Positions 9,601 through 18,547 of a DNA stretch of 64,000 bases are shown here, in pieces. The notes under the pieces are model-generated. The model saw nothing but the letters and a program-made list of their open reading frames with translations, searched no databases and was not told the origin of the DNA. Numbering within the stretch: position 1 is the first letter of the stretch; each line of letters opens with the position of its first letter. The position numbers and the translations under genes were made by a program. This DNA comes from Paracoccus halophilus (lineage in GTDB: Bacteria; Pseudomonadota; Alphaproteobacteria; Rhodobacterales; Rhodobacteraceae). The stretch spans positions 1 through 64,000 of the forward strand of contig NZ_JRKN01000004.1 of assembly GCF_000763905.1 (NCBI RefSeq), given 5' to 3'.

Positions 9601-10097
9601 GCCTGAACCGCGAGGGGCGCGAGCGACTGCTGGCCGCCTTCGACACGGTGAACGCCAATTTCACCACGCTGTTCACGCATCTGTTCGGCGGTGGCGAGGC
9701 GCGGCTGGTGCTGGTCGAATCCGACGACCCGCTTGAGGCAGGTCTGGAAATCATGTGCCAGCCGCCGGGCAAGAAGCTCAGCACGCTGAGCCTGCTGTCG
9801 GGGGGCGAACAGACGCTGACCGCGCTGGCGCTGATCTTTGCCGTCTTTCTGGCCAATCCCGCCCCGATCTGCGTTCTGGACGAGGTGGATGCGCCGCTGG
9901 ACGACGCCAACGTGACCCGTTTCTGCGATCTGATGGACGAGATGACGCGCCGCACCGATACCCGTTTTCTTGTGATCACACACCACGCCGTCACCATGTC
10001 GCGCATGGACCGGCTGTTCGGCGTGACCATGGTGGAACAGGGCGTCAGCCAGCTGGTCAGCGTCGATCTGAAGCGCGCCGAGGCTCTGGTCGCCTGA
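6651..10097 (+). CDS. smc: Chromosome segregation protein SMC
   Basis: SMC ATPase that organises and separates sister chromosomes as a dimer with the ScpA/ScpB kleisin complex. From TTG 6651 it has 1148 residues, the usual size. I prefer TTG 6651 (MRFDRLRLNGFKSF) over GTG 6621 because AGGATGGA lies just upstream and the protein family starts there. The Walker A motif GPNGCGKSN is near residue 30, then long Ala/Glu-rich coiled coils, a hinge at about 510-640, a return coiled coil, the ABC signature LSGGEQ and Walker B ICVLDEVDAPLDD near the C-terminus. scpA and scpB are not nearby. The coiled-coil part uses highly repetitive GCC/GAG codons, which creates long false frames on the other strand. 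Confidence 0.95.
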   Translation: MRFDRLRLNGFKSFVDPTDLVIHEGLTGVVGPNGCGKSNLLEALRWVMGENRPTAMRGEGMEDVIFAGTSRRSARGHAEVTLTIDNSQRLAPEAVNNADSLDISRRITRDAGSAYRINGKEVRARDVQMLFADASTGAHSPALVRQGQISELINAKPKARRRILEEAAGISGLYQRRHEAELKLNGAENNLTRVDDTLEQLSAQAASLARQARAAARYREIGAALRLAEGQLLYRRWAEAEKSRDLAAEALRAAIAAASGAEAAARHAIAAREEAEAHLPPLREEEQVAAAILSRATVEREALDEAESRAAQAIQTLLARIAQLDRDIEREAALNHDAGEVIERLEWEKRELDKAGQGHEERLEAAADAADEAAEALREVEGKLAELTDESARLAARHQSAERLVHDLRQMLDRATRAAAEAEATAARAAEAGEGAETARAAAEEAQDEARERVETAEDALAAAEESRGELEAGESAARAARAEAEGEVSALNAEMAALRRLVERGGSGGKSILDLVRVARGYETAFGAALGDDLSAGLAQDGSGWHALPGYGSVQALPGDAQPLAPHVQGPDALARRLSQVGLVADAATGAALQESLAPGQRLVTRDGDLFRWDGMRVMAGEASSSAALHLQKVNQLAEMTGQAEAAQARAEDAGATHQALRDRLSAATEAEKRARDARREAERGLSDAARAVTRAESDLSMAQSRAESARAELARHREDMGDARARLSEAERALADLPDRAAAADAVEHARTGVEAARIATMTRRGALDELKREANARIRRLQEIAKEESGWRLRLDQAGTRARELANRRDQAAGELEEAEAQPEILAERRGILTEAEGKAEARLAAARDRLAAADQALRATSEAEREAERRASEARETRAAREARAEAAIEAEAGARARIGEEAETTPQALLESLGEVEEIAPTELEDRVARLRQQRDALGAVNLRAEEDKRELDEERGRLGGEKDDLTEAIRKLRQGIASLNREGRERLLAAFDTVNANFTTLFTHLFGGGEARLVLVESDDPLEAGLEIMCQPPGKKLSTLSLLSGGEQTLTALALIFAVFLANPAPICVLDEVDAPLDDANVTRFCDLMDEMTRRTDTRFLVITHHAVTMSRMDRLFGVTMVEQGVSQLVSVDLKRAEALVA

Positions 10098-10138
10098 CAT
10101 CGTTTGCGCTATCTGCGCGCTGTGGTGTGGAGGCGTGC

Positions 10139-10591
10139 ATGCGTGTCCTGATTCTTTTTCCGGTTGCGCTGATGCTGGCCAGCTCTGTCGTGGCGGCGCA
10201 GGTGCGGGGCGACCCCGACCTGATACAGCGCATGATGGCCGATACCGGTCTGCGGGTGACGCAGCTGGCCGATAACAAGGGCGATCCGATGCTGGAAAGC
10301 CGGATTGACGATGTGCTCTTTCGCGTCCATTTCTTCGATTGTCAGGCGACCTGTGCCGCGATGCAGTTTTCGGCCGGGTTTCAGCTGGACGCGCCCCTGC
10401 CGATCGAGATGGCCAATCTGTGGAACCGCGAGCGGCGCTTTGGCCGGGTCTATCTGGATCGCGACGGCGATCCCTTCATCGAGATGGATATCGGGCTGAC
10501 CGGCGAAGGTATCGGGCGCCGGAATTTCAAGGATGCGCTGGACATCTGGCGCGTTTTGCTGAACGATTTCCGCGATTTCATCGACTGGTAG
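10139..10591 (+). CDS. YbjN domain protein, exported
   Basis: A 150-residue protein starting at ATG 10139 with GGAGG five bases upstream. It begins with a signal peptide (MRVLILFPVALMLASSVVAAQV), so it is probably periplasmic. The rest fits the YbjN-like fold, with the characteristic alternating strands around VLFRVHFFDCQATCAAMQF and a C-terminal helix (NFKDALDIWRVLLNDFRDFI). YbjN proteins are linked to stress and motility regulation in enterobacteria, but exported alphaproteobacterial members have no known role. It lies 41 bases after smc and ten bases before the RidA-like gene, so it may share their transcript. Confidence 0.7.
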   Translation: MRVLILFPVALMLASSVVAAQVRGDPDLIQRMMADTGLRVTQLADNKGDPMLESRIDDVLFRVHFFDCQATCAAMQFSAGFQLDAPLPIEMANLWNRERRFGRVYLDRDGDPFIEMDIGLTGEGIGRRNFKDALDIWRVLLNDFRDFIDW

Positions 10592-10600
10592 GGGAATGGC

Positions 10601-11041
10601 ATGACAATCGAGACAAGGCTGGCCGAACTGGGGATCGAATTGCCGGACGCGCCGGCCCCTGCGGCGAATTACGTGCCCTATGTGATCTCGGGCGATCTGC
10701 TTTACGTCTCGGGGCAGATCAGCACGGTCAAGGGCCGGCTGGGCGCCGATCTGACGGTCGAGGACGGGGCCGGGGCCGCGCGCAGCTGCGGGCTGGCCCT
10801 GCTGGCACAGGCGCGCGCGGCACTGGGGTCGCTGGACCGGGTCAGGCGTGTGGTCCGGCTGGGCGCTTTCGTGAACTCGACGCCCGAATTCACCGATCAG
10901 CCCAAGGTGGTCAATGGCTGCTCGGACCTGATGGTCGAGGTGTTCGGCGACAAGGGCCGGCACGCCCGCGCCGCCGTATCCGCCCCGGCGCTGCCCCTGG
11001 GCGTGGCGGTCGAGATCGACGGCATATTCGAGATCGAGTGA
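10601..11041 (+). CDS. RidA family protein (YjgF/YER057c/UK114)
   Basis: A 146-residue protein of the RidA superfamily, whose best-studied members hydrolyse reactive enamine/imine intermediates of amino acid metabolism. The family pattern is clear: YVISGDLLYVSGQIS near the N-terminus, VVRLGAFVNSTPEFTDQPKVVNG in the middle, and HARAAVSAPALPLGVAVEID at the end, which includes the arginine that binds substrate carboxylate in RidA. It is slightly longer than the 130-residue core family, as in the AtuF/RutC-like subgroup. The stop shares one base with the start of the next gene. Confidence 0.88.
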   Translation: MTIETRLAELGIELPDAPAPAANYVPYVISGDLLYVSGQISTVKGRLGADLTVEDGAGAARSCGLALLAQARAALGSLDRVRRVVRLGAFVNSTPEFTDQPKVVNGCSDLMVEVFGDKGRHARAAVSAPALPLGVAVEIDGIFEIE

Positions 11042-11796
11042 TGCCGCTGCATCCGGGTTTTCTGCGCCTGCCGATCGCCCATCGCGGTTTGCACGGGCCG
11101 GGCGTGCCGGAAAACAGCATGGCGGCCTTTCGCGCCGCCATCGCGGCGGGTTACGGCATCGAATGCGACATCCAGCGCGCCGGCGACGGCACGGCGATGG
11201 TGTTTCACGACGATGACCTGCCGCGCCTGACCGGCGTCCGGGGCCGGCTTGCCGATCTTGACCGCGCGGCGCTGGCGGAATTGCGGCTCATGGGCACGGA
11301 TCAGCCCATCCCGACCCTGCGCGAAATGCTGGCCGAGGTGGCCGGCAGGGTCCCTCTGCTGATCGAGATCAAGGATCAGAGCCTGCGCTCGACCGAGGCG
11401 GTGGGGGACCTGCAGGACAGCGTGGCCGGCTTGCTGGCCGATTATGCCGGCCCGGTGGCGGTGATGTCCTTCAACCCGCATACGGTCGCGGCATTTCACA
11501 AGGCGGCGCCCGGCGTGCCGGCGGGGCTGGTGACCTGCGGCTATTCGGCCCTGGACTGGCCGGCGCTGGATCGGCCGAGGCGCGAACATCTGGCCCGGAT
11601 CGCGGATTTCGACCGGGTGGGCGCCGTATTCGTATCGCATGACCGCAAGGATCTGCAAAACCCGGCCCTGCTGGCGCTGAAGGCGCGCGGCGTGCCGGTG
11701 CTGAGCTGGACCATCCGCTCGCCCGGACAAGAGGCCGAGGCGCGGCGCGTGGCCGACAATATCACCTTCGAGGGCTATCTGCCGCGCCTGTCCTGA
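11041..11796 (+). CDS. Glycerophosphodiester phosphodiesterase
   Basis: A 251-residue GDPD TIM-barrel enzyme, predicted cytosolic because no signal peptide is seen. It hydrolyses glycerophosphodiesters to glycerol-3-phosphate and an alcohol. Active-site motifs are present: AHRGLHGPGVPENSMAAF with the first catalytic His, ECDIQ with metal-binding acids, FHDDDLPRLT with the second His, and LIEIKD. The start (ATG 11041) overlaps the RidA stop by one base, which argues for co-translation. A longer open frame extends upstream through the RidA gene but carries no homology there. Confidence 0.9.
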   Translation: MPLHPGFLRLPIAHRGLHGPGVPENSMAAFRAAIAAGYGIECDIQRAGDGTAMVFHDDDLPRLTGVRGRLADLDRAALAELRLMGTDQPIPTLREMLAEVAGRVPLLIEIKDQSLRSTEAVGDLQDSVAGLLADYAGPVAVMSFNPHTVAAFHKAAPGVPAGLVTCGYSALDWPALDRPRREHLARIADFDRVGAVFVSHDRKDLQNPALLALKARGVPVLSWTIRSPGQEAEARRVADNITFEGYLPRLS

Positions 11797-11820
11797 CAGC
11801 CTGTCGGGGGAGGGGAGAAT

Positions 11821-11924
11821 ATGAGCAGCGCAAGGGTCGTGACCGGCCTGCCATGTCACCGGCACAAACGTGGAAGTTACCGGCGGGCGCTGACAAAGCC
11901 GGGCGGGACGCCTATCTTGCCGGC

Positions 11925-11928
<4 letters not shown>
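11821..11928 (+). CDS. Possible 35-codon upstream ORF coupled to the acyltransferase
   Basis: ATG 11821 follows a very strong purine-rich ribosome-binding sequence (GGGGGAGGGGAG, ending three bases before it). The frame encodes 35 residues, basic and without a recognisable domain (MSSARVVTGLPCHRHKRG and onward). Its TGA overlaps the ATG of the acyltransferase gene as ATGA, the classic coupling arrangement, while that gene has no good ribosome-binding site of its own. It may be a translated leader or a coupling ORF. Conservation is unknown, so the call is tentative. Confidence 0.35.
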
Positions 11929-13051
<1,123 letters not shown>

Positions 13052-13055
<4 letters not shown>

Positions 13056-13864
13056 TTGCGCCGGAACTGCCGGAAGGCGGCCGACGCGCCCCAGCCCGCC
13101 GCAATCGCGATGGCCAGCGACATGATCCCGTAGACAAAGGGATATTCCAGCGCCAGCCGATACAACCACCGCTCCAGCCCGACCTTGCGCACCTCGATCG
13201 GCGCGCGGAATGTGTCGAGCACCTCGCCCCCGCGCAACAGGAAGATGCGCGCGCTATAGGCGCCCTCGATCAGGTTCGAGGGCAGGCGGACATCGGCCCG
13301 GAACAGCGTATTCTCGACCAGCCGCACGGCGCCGTTGTCCTGCCGGTAATAGCCCGAATTCTGGCGCAGGCGGACCAGCGCCTCGGTATAGGGAACGGCG
13401 TCCTCGACCTCCAGCGGGCCGGCAAAGCTGCGCATGACCAGCGGTACGGAAATGCGATGCACCTGATCCTGCTGCGGCGTCAGGATCAGATGCAGCGGCC
13501 GGGTCGAGGCGATGACATAGAAATTCGGTGCGGCCCCGATATCGACGCGGCCGGTATTCACCCATACGCCCAGCTTGCGTTCCTTGTGGCGCACGGTCAC
13601 CGCCTCGGACGGGCCGGCGACGGCGACGACGACGTCCAGCGGATCGTCGGCGGGAATCGGGGCCTGTCGCTTGACGGCGCCGTAGATGATGATCTCGGAC
13701 CCGTCGAAGCTGGTGGTGATGTCGATATTCTCGCGCGAAATCCCGGCCACGATCTTTTCCGGCGGTTCCTTCTCGGGCGATTCGGGCGCGGCATCCTGCG
13801 CCCGTGCCGGCAGCGCGATGGCCAGCAGGGCGGTCAGCAGCAACGGGACAAGAGGCCGGGTCAT
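13052..13864 (-). CDS. TIGR02186 family membrane-anchored protein
   Basis: A 270-residue protein with an N-terminal signal peptide (MTRPLVPLLLTALLAIALPARAQ), an extracytoplasmic domain (IVAGISRENIDITTSFDGSE, then HRISVPLVMRSFAGPL) and one C-terminal membrane helix (YGIMSLAIAIAAGWGASA) followed by a short basic tail. The family is uncharacterised and habitually paired with a TauE/SafE exporter, as here: its ATG overlaps the exporter stop by four bases. A role with that exporter is inferred only from this linkage. Confidence 0.85.
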
Positions 13865-14784
13865 TGCAGCAATCCCGTGGTGACGGAATAAAGCTCGTCC
13901 GGGCGCAGGAACAGGTCCAGCGCCAGCTTGGCGCAGACCGCCAGCACCAGCAGCGCCAGCAGGATGCGCAATTGCTCGGCCCGCAGGCGGGTGCCCAGCT
14001 GCGTGCCGATCTGCGCGCCGACGACGCCGCCGACGATCAGCAGCACCGCCAGCATGACATCCACCGTGTTCGAGGATACCGCATGCATCAGCGTCGTATA
14101 GGCCGACAGGAAGGTGATCTGGAACAGCGAGGTGCCGATGACCACCTTGGTCGGCATGCCCAGCAGGTAGATCATCGCCGGCACCATGATGAAACCGCCG
14201 CCCACGCCCATGATCGCGGCCAGAACGCCGACCGCCGCGCCGACCAGCAGCACCGGGATCGAGCTGATATAAAGGCCCGAGGCGCGGAACTTGATTTTCA
14301 GCGGCCATTTATGCACCCAGCCATGCTGATGCCGCCGCATCGGCTTGATCGGGCCGCTGACCCGCGTGCGGCGCAGGGCGCGCAGGCTTTCCTGAAACAT
14401 CATCCCGCCGATCAGGCCCAGAAAGATGACATAGCAAAGCTGCACCACCAGATCGACCTGGCCCAGCCTTTGCAGCATGTTGAACAGCAGCACGCCGATG
14501 GACGAGCCGACAAGCCCGCCCGCCAGCAGCACCCAGCCCATGCGGAAATCGACGGTCTTGCGCTTGACATGCGCCAGCACACCCGAAAAGGACGAGGCAA
14601 CGACCTGATTGGCCCCGGTGGCGACGGCAATGGGGGGCGGAATGCCGATGAAGAACAGCAGCGGCGTGATCAGAAAGCCGCCGCCGACGCCGAACAGGCC
14701 CGACATCAGACCGACGAGACCGCCCAGCCCGATCAGGGTAAAGGCGTTCACCACAACCTCGGCAATGGGAAGGTAGATCTGCAT
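13861..14784 (-). CDS. TauE/SafE family sulfite or organic-acid exporter
   Basis: A polytopic membrane protein of 307 residues from ATG 14784, which has an AGGAC ribosome-binding site. It carries the twin family repeats: GLGGLVGLMSGLFGVGGGFLITP in the first half and VLAAIMGVGGGFIMVPAMIYLLG in the second. Family members export sulfite, sulfoacetate or similar anions. No sulfur-metabolism gene is adjacent, so the substrate is open. It is co-transcribed with the downstream TIGR02186 gene and diverges from surE. Confidence 0.88.
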   Translation of the reverse strand: MQIYLPIAEVVVNAFTLIGLGGLVGLMSGLFGVGGGFLITPLLFFIGIPPPIAVATGANQVVASSFSGVLAHVKRKTVDFRMGWVLLAGGLVGSSIGVLLFNMLQRLGQVDLVVQLCYVIFLGLIGGMMFQESLRALRRTRVSGPIKPMRRHQHGWVHKWPLKIKFRASGLYISSIPVLLVGAAVGVLAAIMGVGGGFIMVPAMIYLLGMPTKVVIGTSLFQITFLSAYTTLMHAVSSNTVDVMLAVLLIVGGVVGAQIGTQLGTRLRAEQLRILLALLVLAVCAKLALDLFLRPDELYSVTTGLLQ

Positions 14785-14954
14785 GTCCTGTCCGGTCGGT
14801 TGTCTTTCCTGCTTCTGCTTTGGAAACCACGCGCTGTCAAACGCACATGGCATGCGTCCTGCGGGTTGTCGCAGGCGCGCCGCACGGATAATCATTGTCT
14901 GACGGACGGATAACGGCTGGCGGCCGGCGCGTCCATGGCCTTGCGGAGATATTG

Positions 14955-15749
14955 ATGCGAATTCTGCTTACCAATGACGATGGTATCAACGCGCCGGGGC
15001 TCGAGGCGCTCGAGGCCATCGCCACGGAACTCGCGGGGCCGGGCGGCGAGGTCTGGACCGTCGCCCCCGCCTTTGAGCAATCGGGCGTCGCGCATTGCAT
15101 CAGCTATGTCCACCCGACCCTGATCGCGCGGCTGGGGCCGCGCCGCTACGCGGCCGAGGGCTCGCCGGCGGATTGCGTGCTGGCGGCGATTGCCGACGTG
15201 CTCAAGGGCAATCCGCCCGATCTGGTCCTGTCGGGGGTGAACCGGGGCAATAATTCGGGCGAGAACGTCATGTATTCCGGCACCATAGGCGGCGCCATGG
15301 AGGCCGCCCTGCAGGGTCTGCCGGCCATCGCGCTGTCGCAATACATGGGCGAGCGCACCTCGGAACTGGACGACCCGTTCGAGGGCGCGCGCGTTCATGG
15401 CCCAGGGCTGATCCGGCAATTGCTGGACCATGGCGACTGGACCTCGGACGAGGATTTCCGCCTGTTCTACAATATCAACTTTCCGCCCTGCGATGCCGCC
15501 TCGGTCAAGGGGGTGCGGGTCGCGCCCCAGGGGCGCCGGCATGGCGTGCGCTTCGAGGTCGAGCCGTATCACGCGCCGAACGGGCGGCGCTTCATGTGGA
15601 TCATGGGCGGCTCGCAGACCGCGCCCGCGACGCCGGGCAGCGATGTCGATGCGAACATGCAGGATTACATCTCGGTGACGCCGATGCGGCCCGACCTGAC
15701 CTGCCATGCCTCGCTCGCCGCGCTGCGCGATGCGCTGGAACAGGGGTAA
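14955..15749 (+). CDS. surE: 5'/3'-nucleotidase SurE
   Basis: A 264-residue survival protein SurE, a metal-dependent phosphatase acting on nucleoside monophosphates. It begins [15 protein letters not shown] with the metal-binding DD pair at positions 8-9. [27 protein letters not shown] follows, with the conserved Asn metal ligand. ATG 14955 has GGAGA six bases upstream. It heads the surE-pcm-nlpD operon, an order shared with many Proteobacteria, and the next start is only nine bases past the stop. Confidence 0.95.
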   Translation: MRILLTNDDGINAPGLEALEAIATELAGPGGEVWTVAPAFEQSGVAHCISYVHPTLIARLGPRRYAAEGSPADCVLAAIADVLKGNPPDLVLSGVNRGNNSGENVMYSGTIGGAMEAALQGLPAIALSQYMGERTSELDDPFEGARVHGPGLIRQLLDHGDWTSDEDFRLFYNINFPPCDAASVKGVRVAPQGRRHGVRFEVEPYHAPNGRRFMWIMGGSQTAPATPGSDVDANMQDYISVTPMRPDLTCHASLAALRDALEQG

Positions 15750-15757
15750 GCCCGGGG

Positions 15758-16408
15758 ATGAGCGACGATCCCGATATCGCCGAGCGCAAGATGCGCTTTC
15801 TGTTCCAGCTGCGCCAGCGCGGCGTGACCGATCCGCGCGTGCTGGAGGCGATGGAGCGGATCGATCGCGGCGAGTTCGTGCGCGGCCATTTCGAGGATCG
15901 TGCCTATGAGGATACGCCGCTGCCCATCCCCTGCGGCCAGACGATCAGCCAGCCCTCGGTCGTGGGGCTGATGACGCAGGCGCTGGAGGTCGGGCCGCGC
16001 GACAAGGTGCTGGAAATCGGTACCGGCTCGGGCTATCAGGCCGCGATTCTGTCGCTCTTGTGTCGGCGGGTCTATACGGTGGACCGCCATCGTCGTCTGG
16101 TGACCGAGGCCGAGGTGATCTTTCGCCATTTCGGCCTGTCAAATATCACCGCCATGGTTGCCGACGGCTCGCGCGGATCGCCGGAACAGGCGCCCTTTGA
16201 TCGCATCATGGTGACCGCCGCGGCCGAGGATCCGCCCGGGCCGCTCTTGGCGCAGTTGAAGATCGGCGGTATCATGGTGGTGCCGGTCGGGCAGTCGGAC
16301 GCGGTCCAGACCCTGATCCGCGTTCGGCGCGGTGAGAACGGCTTTGATTATGACGAATTGCGGCAGGTTCGCTTCGTGCCGCTGGTCGAGGGGTTGGGAC
16401 AGACATGA
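15758..16408 (+). CDS. pcm: Protein-L-isoaspartate O-methyltransferase
   Basis: A 216-residue SAM-dependent enzyme that methylates isoaspartyl residues to start repair of aged proteins. It has the PIMT hallmarks: [19 protein letters not shown] before the SAM motif I ([15 protein letters not shown]), DRHRRL in motif II, and [14 protein letters not shown]. It sits between surE and the nlpD-like gene. A second PIMT-family gene lies at 19.97-20.62 kb; this one has the more canonical active-site motifs and is the likelier repair enzyme. Confidence 0.93.
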   Translation: MSDDPDIAERKMRFLFQLRQRGVTDPRVLEAMERIDRGEFVRGHFEDRAYEDTPLPIPCGQTISQPSVVGLMTQALEVGPRDKVLEIGTGSGYQAAILSLLCRRVYTVDRHRRLVTEAEVIFRHFGLSNITAMVADGSRGSPEQAPFDRIMVTAAAEDPPGPLLAQLKIGGIMVVPVGQSDAVQTLIRVRRGENGFDYDELRQVRFVPLVEGLGQT

Positions 16409-16439
16409 CCTCCGGCCGAGCAGAGTGAGGAACGGGCAG

Positions 16440-17597
16440 ATGGCGAAAATCGGGAAGCTGGCATTGGTCGCGGGCGCGGCACTGACCTTGGCGTCCTGCG
16501 GGCCGAATGGCGGGCTGGATTTCAGAAATTTCGACCCGGACCTGCGCGGTTGGGGCGGTGGCGGGCTGGACACGGCGCAGGCGGCAGCCCGCGCGGCGCC
16601 GCGACCCACGCCCGATCAGCGCGGCGTGATTTCCTATCCCGGCTATCAGGTTGCCATCGCGCGGCAGGGGGATACCGTCGCGACCATCGCCGCGCGCCTG
16701 TCTCTTGATGCGGGGGAACTGGCCCGCCATAACGCGATCGGCGAGAATACCGTGCTGAACCCCGGCGCGGTGGTGGCCCTGCCGCGCCGCGTCGCGGCCG
16801 GTGCTGCGGCGCCGGTCGTGTCATCGACCGGGCAGGTCAGCGATCCGTTCGCAGGGCAGGGGGTGAAGCAACCCACTGCCCCGGCCGGTGCCCAGGAGGT
16901 CACGTCGAGCACGCTTCCCGCCAGCAGCCAGCCCCGGCAGCATGTCGTCGCCTCGGGCGAAACAGCCTGGTCCATTGCCCGGCGATATGATGTTTCGGTC
17001 GACGATCTGGCCCAATGGAACGGGCTGTCCTCGGACATGGCGCTGCGTGTCGGCCAGCGCCTGCTGATCCCGGTCGCGGGCCAGGCGCAGCCGGCCGGCG
17101 CCACGGTGACGGCCCCGGGTTCGGGGAGTCCGACGCCGCGCCCGCCCTCGGCCGCGAAGCCGTTGCCGGCCGAAAAGACCCAGCCGGTCGCCTCGCCCGT
17201 CAACAAACCCAGCAGCCCCGATCTGGGCAAGACCCGCACCGCGGCCTCGCGCAGCGGCAATTTCCGCATGCCCGTCAGCGGCGCGATCATTCGCACCTAT
17301 GAGAAGGGCAAGAACGAAGGTATCGACATTTCCGCGACGCCTGGCAGCTCGGTCGTGGCGGCGGGCGGCGGGACCGTGGCCGCCATCACCCGCGATGTCG
17401 ACCAGGTTCCGATCATTGTCATCCGTCACGACGGCAATCTGATGACCGTCTATGCCGGGCTGGAGGATGTCTCTGTCAGCAAGGGGCAGAAGGTCAGCGC
17501 CGGCACGGCCCTGGGCAAGGTGCGCAGCCAGGGTGTCGTCCATTTCGAGGTCCGCAACGGTTTCGACAGCGTCGATCCCGAAAAATACCTTGGCTGA
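16440..17597 (+). CDS. NlpD-like lipoprotein: two LysM domains and a degenerate LytM/M23 domain
   Basis: A 385-residue predicted lipoprotein (signal ending LTLASC, Cys20). Two LysM modules bind peptidoglycan: one around IARQGDTVATIAARL, one around VASGETAWSIARRYDVSVDDLAQWNGL. A low-complexity linker follows, then a C-terminal M23/LytM domain. The first zinc-ligand motif, normally HxGxD, reads NEGID, so the histidine is missing, while the later HFEVR remains. NlpD/EnvC-type proteins with such degenerate sites activate amidases rather than cut peptidoglycan, and I infer the same here. The gene closes the surE-pcm-nlpD operon. Confidence 0.9.
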   Translation: MAKIGKLALVAGAALTLASCGPNGGLDFRNFDPDLRGWGGGGLDTAQAAARAAPRPTPDQRGVISYPGYQVAIARQGDTVATIAARLSLDAGELARHNAIGENTVLNPGAVVALPRRVAAGAAAPVVSSTGQVSDPFAGQGVKQPTAPAGAQEVTSSTLPASSQPRQHVVASGETAWSIARRYDVSVDDLAQWNGLSSDMALRVGQRLLIPVAGQAQPAGATVTAPGSGSPTPRPPSAAKPLPAEKTQPVASPVNKPSSPDLGKTRTAASRSGNFRMPVSGAIIRTYEKGKNEGIDISATPGSSVVAAGGGTVAAITRDVDQVPIIVIRHDGNLMTVYAGLEDVSVSKGQKVSAGTALGKVRSQGVVHFEVRNGFDSVDPEKYLG

Positions 17598-17705
17598 GAA
17601 CGAACGCGCCGGACGGGACGGAAAGCAGGGCTGACATGGTGCCGCGTCCGGCAGCTGTTCATTGCCGGGGCGCGGCATGCCCATGGCCGGCGCTGCGGCC
17701 GGCGA

Positions 17706-18521
17706 TCAATCCTCTTCGCACATCTGGCGCAGGGTCTGTTCGATCTCGTGCCGGATCATCTGCTGCAGGTTGCGGCTTAGCCGGTTTCCGACTTCGCCCT
17801 GCAGTTCCTGCCGGATCGCATCCCGGATCATGCCGCGCAGATGGGTGCCCTTTTGCGAATCCTTGTCGCTGCGCGAGAACAGATGCGGCTCGGCGCCGCC
17901 TGCCTGGGTGTCATCCATCTGGAGCGCAGCTTCGACCGCGGGGTTGATCGGGGTCACGGGGGTGTTGGTTTGCAGCATGGTTTCCTCATTATGCATGGTG
18001 TCGGAGTCCGAATCCTCGGCATCGGATGTGGCGAGGTCTGCCGGCCGGTCATCTTCCCGTTCCCTGTGCCGAGCCGCATCTGCGGAACGATCCACCGGTT
18101 GGGTTTCGACGGAGTATTCGATCAGGGCGCGCGGTCGCGGCCGGTCGGCCGGATCGATATCGGAACCGGCCCCCGGCGATGGATCGCGGGAGGGTGGCCT
18201 TTGGTCGGCCGCCTCGTCCGCCACTGGTCCCGGGGCGGCGGCGGCTTCTTGCGATGGTTTGTCGCTGTCGTTTTCGTGGCCGGTTCCCGGAGCGACCAGC
18301 TTGCTGCCGTCCAGCCTGAGCGGCAGCGGTTCGCCCGCAGTCGGGCCGGCCGCTTTTGCGGGACCAGCGCCGGCGAGGCCGGGCAGGCTGTTCAACAGGC
18401 GATCGGGAATTTTTGCGCCGGCTTCGTCCTGGGCGATCAATCGCCGGATCGAGGCCAGCACATCCCCGACATTGTCCGAGCCGTGTGATGGTGTCGCAGG
18501 GCGCATCATGTCATGTCGCAT
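17706..18521 (-). CDS. PopZ-like/DUF2497-related protein, function unproven
   Basis: A 271-residue acidic, mostly disordered protein. Near the N-terminus it has DNVGDVLASIRRLIAQDEAG, which resembles the N-terminal helix of the polar organiser PopZ family. A long Pro/Ala/Asp-rich linker follows. The C-terminus is a charged helical region (LRGMIRDAIRQELQ, then LSRNLQQMIRHEIEQTLRQ) that could form oligomers, as in PopZ. The layout of short helix, acidic linker and helical tail matches PopZ, but the similarity is weak and is my inference. It is the third gene of an operon after the PIMT-like and TolC genes, 26 bases after tolC. Confidence 0.6.
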   Translation of the reverse strand: MRHDMMRPATPSHGSDNVGDVLASIRRLIAQDEAGAKIPDRLLNSLPGLAGAGPAKAAGPTAGEPLPLRLDGSKLVAPGTGHENDSDKPSQEAAAAPGPVADEAADQRPPSRDPSPGAGSDIDPADRPRPRALIEYSVETQPVDRSADAARHREREDDRPADLATSDAEDSDSDTMHNEETMLQTNTPVTPINPAVEAALQMDDTQAGGAEPHLFSRSDKDSQKGTHLRGMIRDAIRQELQGEVGNRLSRNLQQMIRHEIEQTLRQMCEED

Positions 18522-18547
18522 GAGGCGCCCCCTTGTTCAGGGCGGAA

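Noticed and set aside
6498-10100. A 1200-codon open frame antisense to smc
   Set aside because: It is a mirror of the GC-rich, repetitive coiled-coil codons of smc, shows no domain and runs through the lrgA-smc promoter region.
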